Shown here in pieces: positions 14,963 to 17,126 of a stretch of 17,126 nt of DNA (positions within the stretch are counted from its first letter, which is position 1; every line of letters begins with the position of its first letter). This stretch comes from CAYUCE01 sp964443275 (GTDB lineage: Bacteria; Bipolaricaulota; Bipolaricaulia; CAYUCE01), in assembly GCA_964443275.1 (NCBI GenBank), contig CAYUCE010000039.1:1-17126 (forward strand), read 5' to 3'. Made by a program: the position numbers and the translations under genes. The notes under the pieces are model-generated. The model was given only the letters and a program-made list of their open reading frames with translations, had not been told where the DNA came from and made no database searches.

Positions 14963-15862
14963 ATGGCTCAACAAGTACGTGAAATTAAAGTACATATACA
15001 GAATATAAAAGATATAAAGCAGATAACCAAAGCTATGCACGCTATAGCCATCACCAAAGTTACTCAGATGACCAGAAAGTTAAATAATTACCGGAGATAC
15101 TTATCTGAAGCGGAAAATATCATGCGGGGATTATCAGCAAGGAAGCAGGTGGAGAAGTTAACCCATCCCCTTTTGGACGGAAATGAGGCTAAAAAGGGGG
15201 CGGTCTTTGTAGCAAATTCTGACCGCGGCCTCTGCGGACGTTTTAAGGGTGATTTAAACAAATCCGCCCAAGAACTTATATCATCCAAAGATAACACCGT
15301 GGTGATCGCCGGGGGGGAAAAAGCGGCTTCTTATTTTGAAAAGACCCGGACACAGATTATTAAACGTTACACTCATTTTTATCTTGATCCGCAATATACT
15401 CATGCCCAGCAAATTACCCACTATTTGCTGGAACTTTTCAATCACCAGGAAATTGGGACCATCTGGGCAGTTTACATGCACTTTATAAGCGATCTAAGAC
15501 ATGAAATAAGAGTCCAGAAGCTGGTGCCCATAGAATTTGAAGACACAGAGGAGGAAACCGAAAAAGGCGCCAACGAAAAATCACCGGATGAAGAGAAGGA
15601 AAGTTATATCTACGAACCTGACCTACCTATAGTACTTGGTTCTTTTGCTCCGTTTTATCTTAAAGCCAGGATCTACGGGATCCTGCTGGAGAGCAAAGCT
15701 AGTGAGCATGCTATGAGAAGACAAGCCATGAAGAACGCAACCGATAACGCCAACGATTTAATACAAGATCTTACCCTTTCCTTCAATAAAGCTCGCCAAC
15801 AAGAGATTACCCGAGAAATAGCGGACATAATGGGGGGAGCTGAGGCATTGAGGGAAGAGTAA
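14963..15862 (+). CDS. atpG: ATP synthase F1 subunit gamma
   Basis: Gamma is the central rotating shaft. The N-terminal helix includes REIKVHIQNIKDIKQITKAM; the Rossmann-like middle has SDRGLCGRF at 86-94; the C-terminal helix has SEHAMRRQAMKNATDNAND and ends in ITREIADIMGGAEAL, all family hallmarks. At 299 residues it is slightly longer than usual (about 285-290). The difference is largely a Glu-rich stretch at about 191-213, before the strand leading to LPIVLGSF. The segment after ITKAM reads HAIAITKV rather than the common KMVAASKL type. No clear ribosome binding site precedes the ATG. Confidence 0.95.
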   Translation: MAQQVREIKVHIQNIKDIKQITKAMHAIAITKVTQMTRKLNNYRRYLSEAENIMRGLSARKQVEKLTHPLLDGNEAKKGAVFVANSDRGLCGRFKGDLNKSAQELISSKDNTVVIAGGEKAASYFEKTRTQIIKRYTHFYLDPQYTHAQQITHYLLELFNHQEIGTIWAVYMHFISDLRHEIRVQKLVPIEFEDTEEETEKGANEKSPDEEKESYIYEPDLPIVLGSFAPFYLKARIYGILLESKASEHAMRRQAMKNATDNANDLIQDLTLSFNKARQQEITREIADIMGGAEALREE

Positions 15863-15910
15863 AATGTCCAAAGCATAAACCTTTTGCAAATCTAACCCGG
15901 GAGGAAAAAT

Positions 15911-17126
15911 ATGCAAGAAGAAAACTCAACTGGAGTGATCACCGAAATCAAAGGTCCGGTGGTCGATGTTCAGTTTGACGGGGAGCTACCGGCTGTTAAT
16001 AATTCTTTATCCATCCAGCGCGAAGACGGAGAATTGATATTGGAGGTTGCTCAACACTTGGGTGACGACAAGGTGCGAGCAATCGCCATGGATTCCACAG
16101 ATGGACTGGCTCGGGGGACTTCGGTAAAAGGCACCGGAGGACCAATAACCATGCCCGTTGGGGAAGAAACCTTAGGCCGGATGTTTGATCTGGTGGGAAA
16201 TACCATCGATGAATTACCACCGCTGGAAGCTGAAAAGAACTATCCCATCCACCGCCCTTCCCCCTCTATCACCGATCAATCAGTAGAGGATGAACTGTTT
16301 GAAACCGGCATTAAGGTTATAGACCTAGTGGCTCCCTTTAAAAAAGGAGGAAAGATAGGCTTTTTCGGCGGTGCCGGAGTGGGTAAGACCGTTTTGATCA
16401 TGGAAATGATCAGAAATATCGCCTATGAACACGAAGGTTATTCTGTCTTTGCCGGGGTAGGGGAAAGGACCAGAGAAGGAAATGACCTGTGGCTGGAGAT
16501 GAAGGAGGCCGGAGTGCTGGAAAATACCGCTTTAGTATACGGACAGATGAATGAACCTCCGGGGGCAAGGCTTAGAGTGGGGCTTTCCGGGGTAACCGTA
16601 GCCGAGTACTTCCGAGATGAATTGGGTAAAGACGTCCTGTTATTTATTGATAACATATTTAGATTTGCCCAGGCCGGCTCAGAAGTATCCGCCCTTTTGG
16701 GAAGAATGCCTTCCGAAGTTGGCTACCAACCTACACTGGCTACCGAAATGGGCGAACTACAGGAACGGATTACCTCCACCAAAAAGGGATCGATCACCTC
16801 GGTGCAGGCCATCTACGTTCCTGCTGATGACTACACCGATCCGGCTCCGGCCACCACTTTTAGTCATCTGGACGCCACTATTAACCTTACCCGTGAGCTT
16901 TCCGAAAAAGGGATATATCCGGCCGTAGATTCCTTGAACTCAACCTCCACTATGTTAGATCCCCACATCATTTCTCAGCGGCATTACCGGATGGCGGAAA
17001 GAGTACAGGAGGTCCTACAAAGGCATAAAGACCTGCAGGATATAATCGCCATTATGGGAATGGATGAATTATCGGACGAGGATAAATTGATCGTCCAAAG
17101 GGCCCGTAAAATTCAGCGCTTCTTTT
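15911..17126 (+). CDS. atpD: ATP synthase F1 subunit beta, C-terminus cut by window edge
   Basis: Beta carries the catalytic sites. The 405 codons present run from ATG 15911 (good GGGAGG upstream) to the edge; about 60 residues are missing. Walker A GGAGVGKT is at 153-160, the catalytic glutamate in GVGERTREGNDL at residue 185, the Walker B strand VLLFIDNIFR at 242-251, and the DELSEED motif appears as DELSDED at 385-391. The frame is open without interruption. The gene is in the usual place after gamma; atpC (epsilon) would be expected next. Confidence 0.97.
   Translation, partial: MQEENSTGVITEIKGPVVDVQFDGELPAVNNSLSIQREDGELILEVAQHLGDDKVRAIAMDSTDGLARGTSVKGTGGPITMPVGEETLGRMFDLVGNTIDELPPLEAEKNYPIHRPSPSITDQSVEDELFETGIKVIDLVAPFKKGGKIGFFGGAGVGKTVLIMEMIRNIAYEHEGYSVFAGVGERTREGNDLWLEMKEAGVLENTALVYGQMNEPPGARLRVGLSGVTVAEYFRDELGKDVLLFIDNIFRFAQAGSEVSALLGRMPSEVGYQPTLATEMGELQERITSTKKGSITSVQAIYVPADDYTDPAPATTFSHLDATINLTRELSEKGIYPAVDSLNSTSTMLDPHIISQRHYRMAERVQEVLQRHKDLQDIIAIMGMDELSDEDKLIVQRARKIQRFF

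Overview
The window is a stretch of bacterial chromosome with moderate G+C (judged by eye) and densely packed genes. It is dominated by a long F-type ATP synthase operon on the + strand (about 9823 to the right edge). Housekeeping genes (smpB, frr), bacterial lipoproteins with lipoboxes and -10/-35 type promoters all point to Bacteria. The ATP synthase has sodium-type c-subunit motifs and a duplicated c subunit like that known from anaerobic acetogens such as Acetobacterium woodii. This suggests an anaerobe, but the sequence alone does not fix the phylum.

Left part (1-6260): a truncated minus-strand gene for a secreted lipoprotein metallopeptidase with a carboxypeptidase-regulatory-like domain, a ZU5-like domain and HEFFH; a minus-strand SAM-dependent methyltransferase; a plus-strand beta-propeller lipoprotein whose promoter sits almost on its start codon; then, on the minus strand, a divergent amidophosphoribosyltransferase-like (PurF family) enzyme and a 147-residue protein of unknown family just upstream of it.

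Middle part (6260-9660): an intergenic repeat element with nested inverted and tandem repeats, then smpB (trans-translation), a two-CBS-domain protein next to a CPA2-type cation:proton antiporter, an intergenic inverted repeat, and frr (ribosome recycling factor) with a good promoter.

Right part (9823-17126): atpI, atpB (a), a fused double c subunit, a single c subunit, two different b-type subunits (b and b'), atpH (delta), atpA (alpha), atpG (gamma) and atpD (beta, cut by the window edge). atpC (epsilon) is not seen and would be expected just past the edge.

The most notable point is the rotor. The fused c protein has two hairpins, but the first has lost both ion-binding carboxylates (Met and Ser at those places) while the second keeps both (Glu and Glu). 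The single c subunit also has the two-carboxylate motif. The rotor may therefore be a mixed ring in which fused subunits bring four helices but one ion site, a V-type-like arrangement inside an F-type enzyme. The neighbouring cation:proton antiporter would fit a cell that links sodium and proton gradients, but that link is inference.
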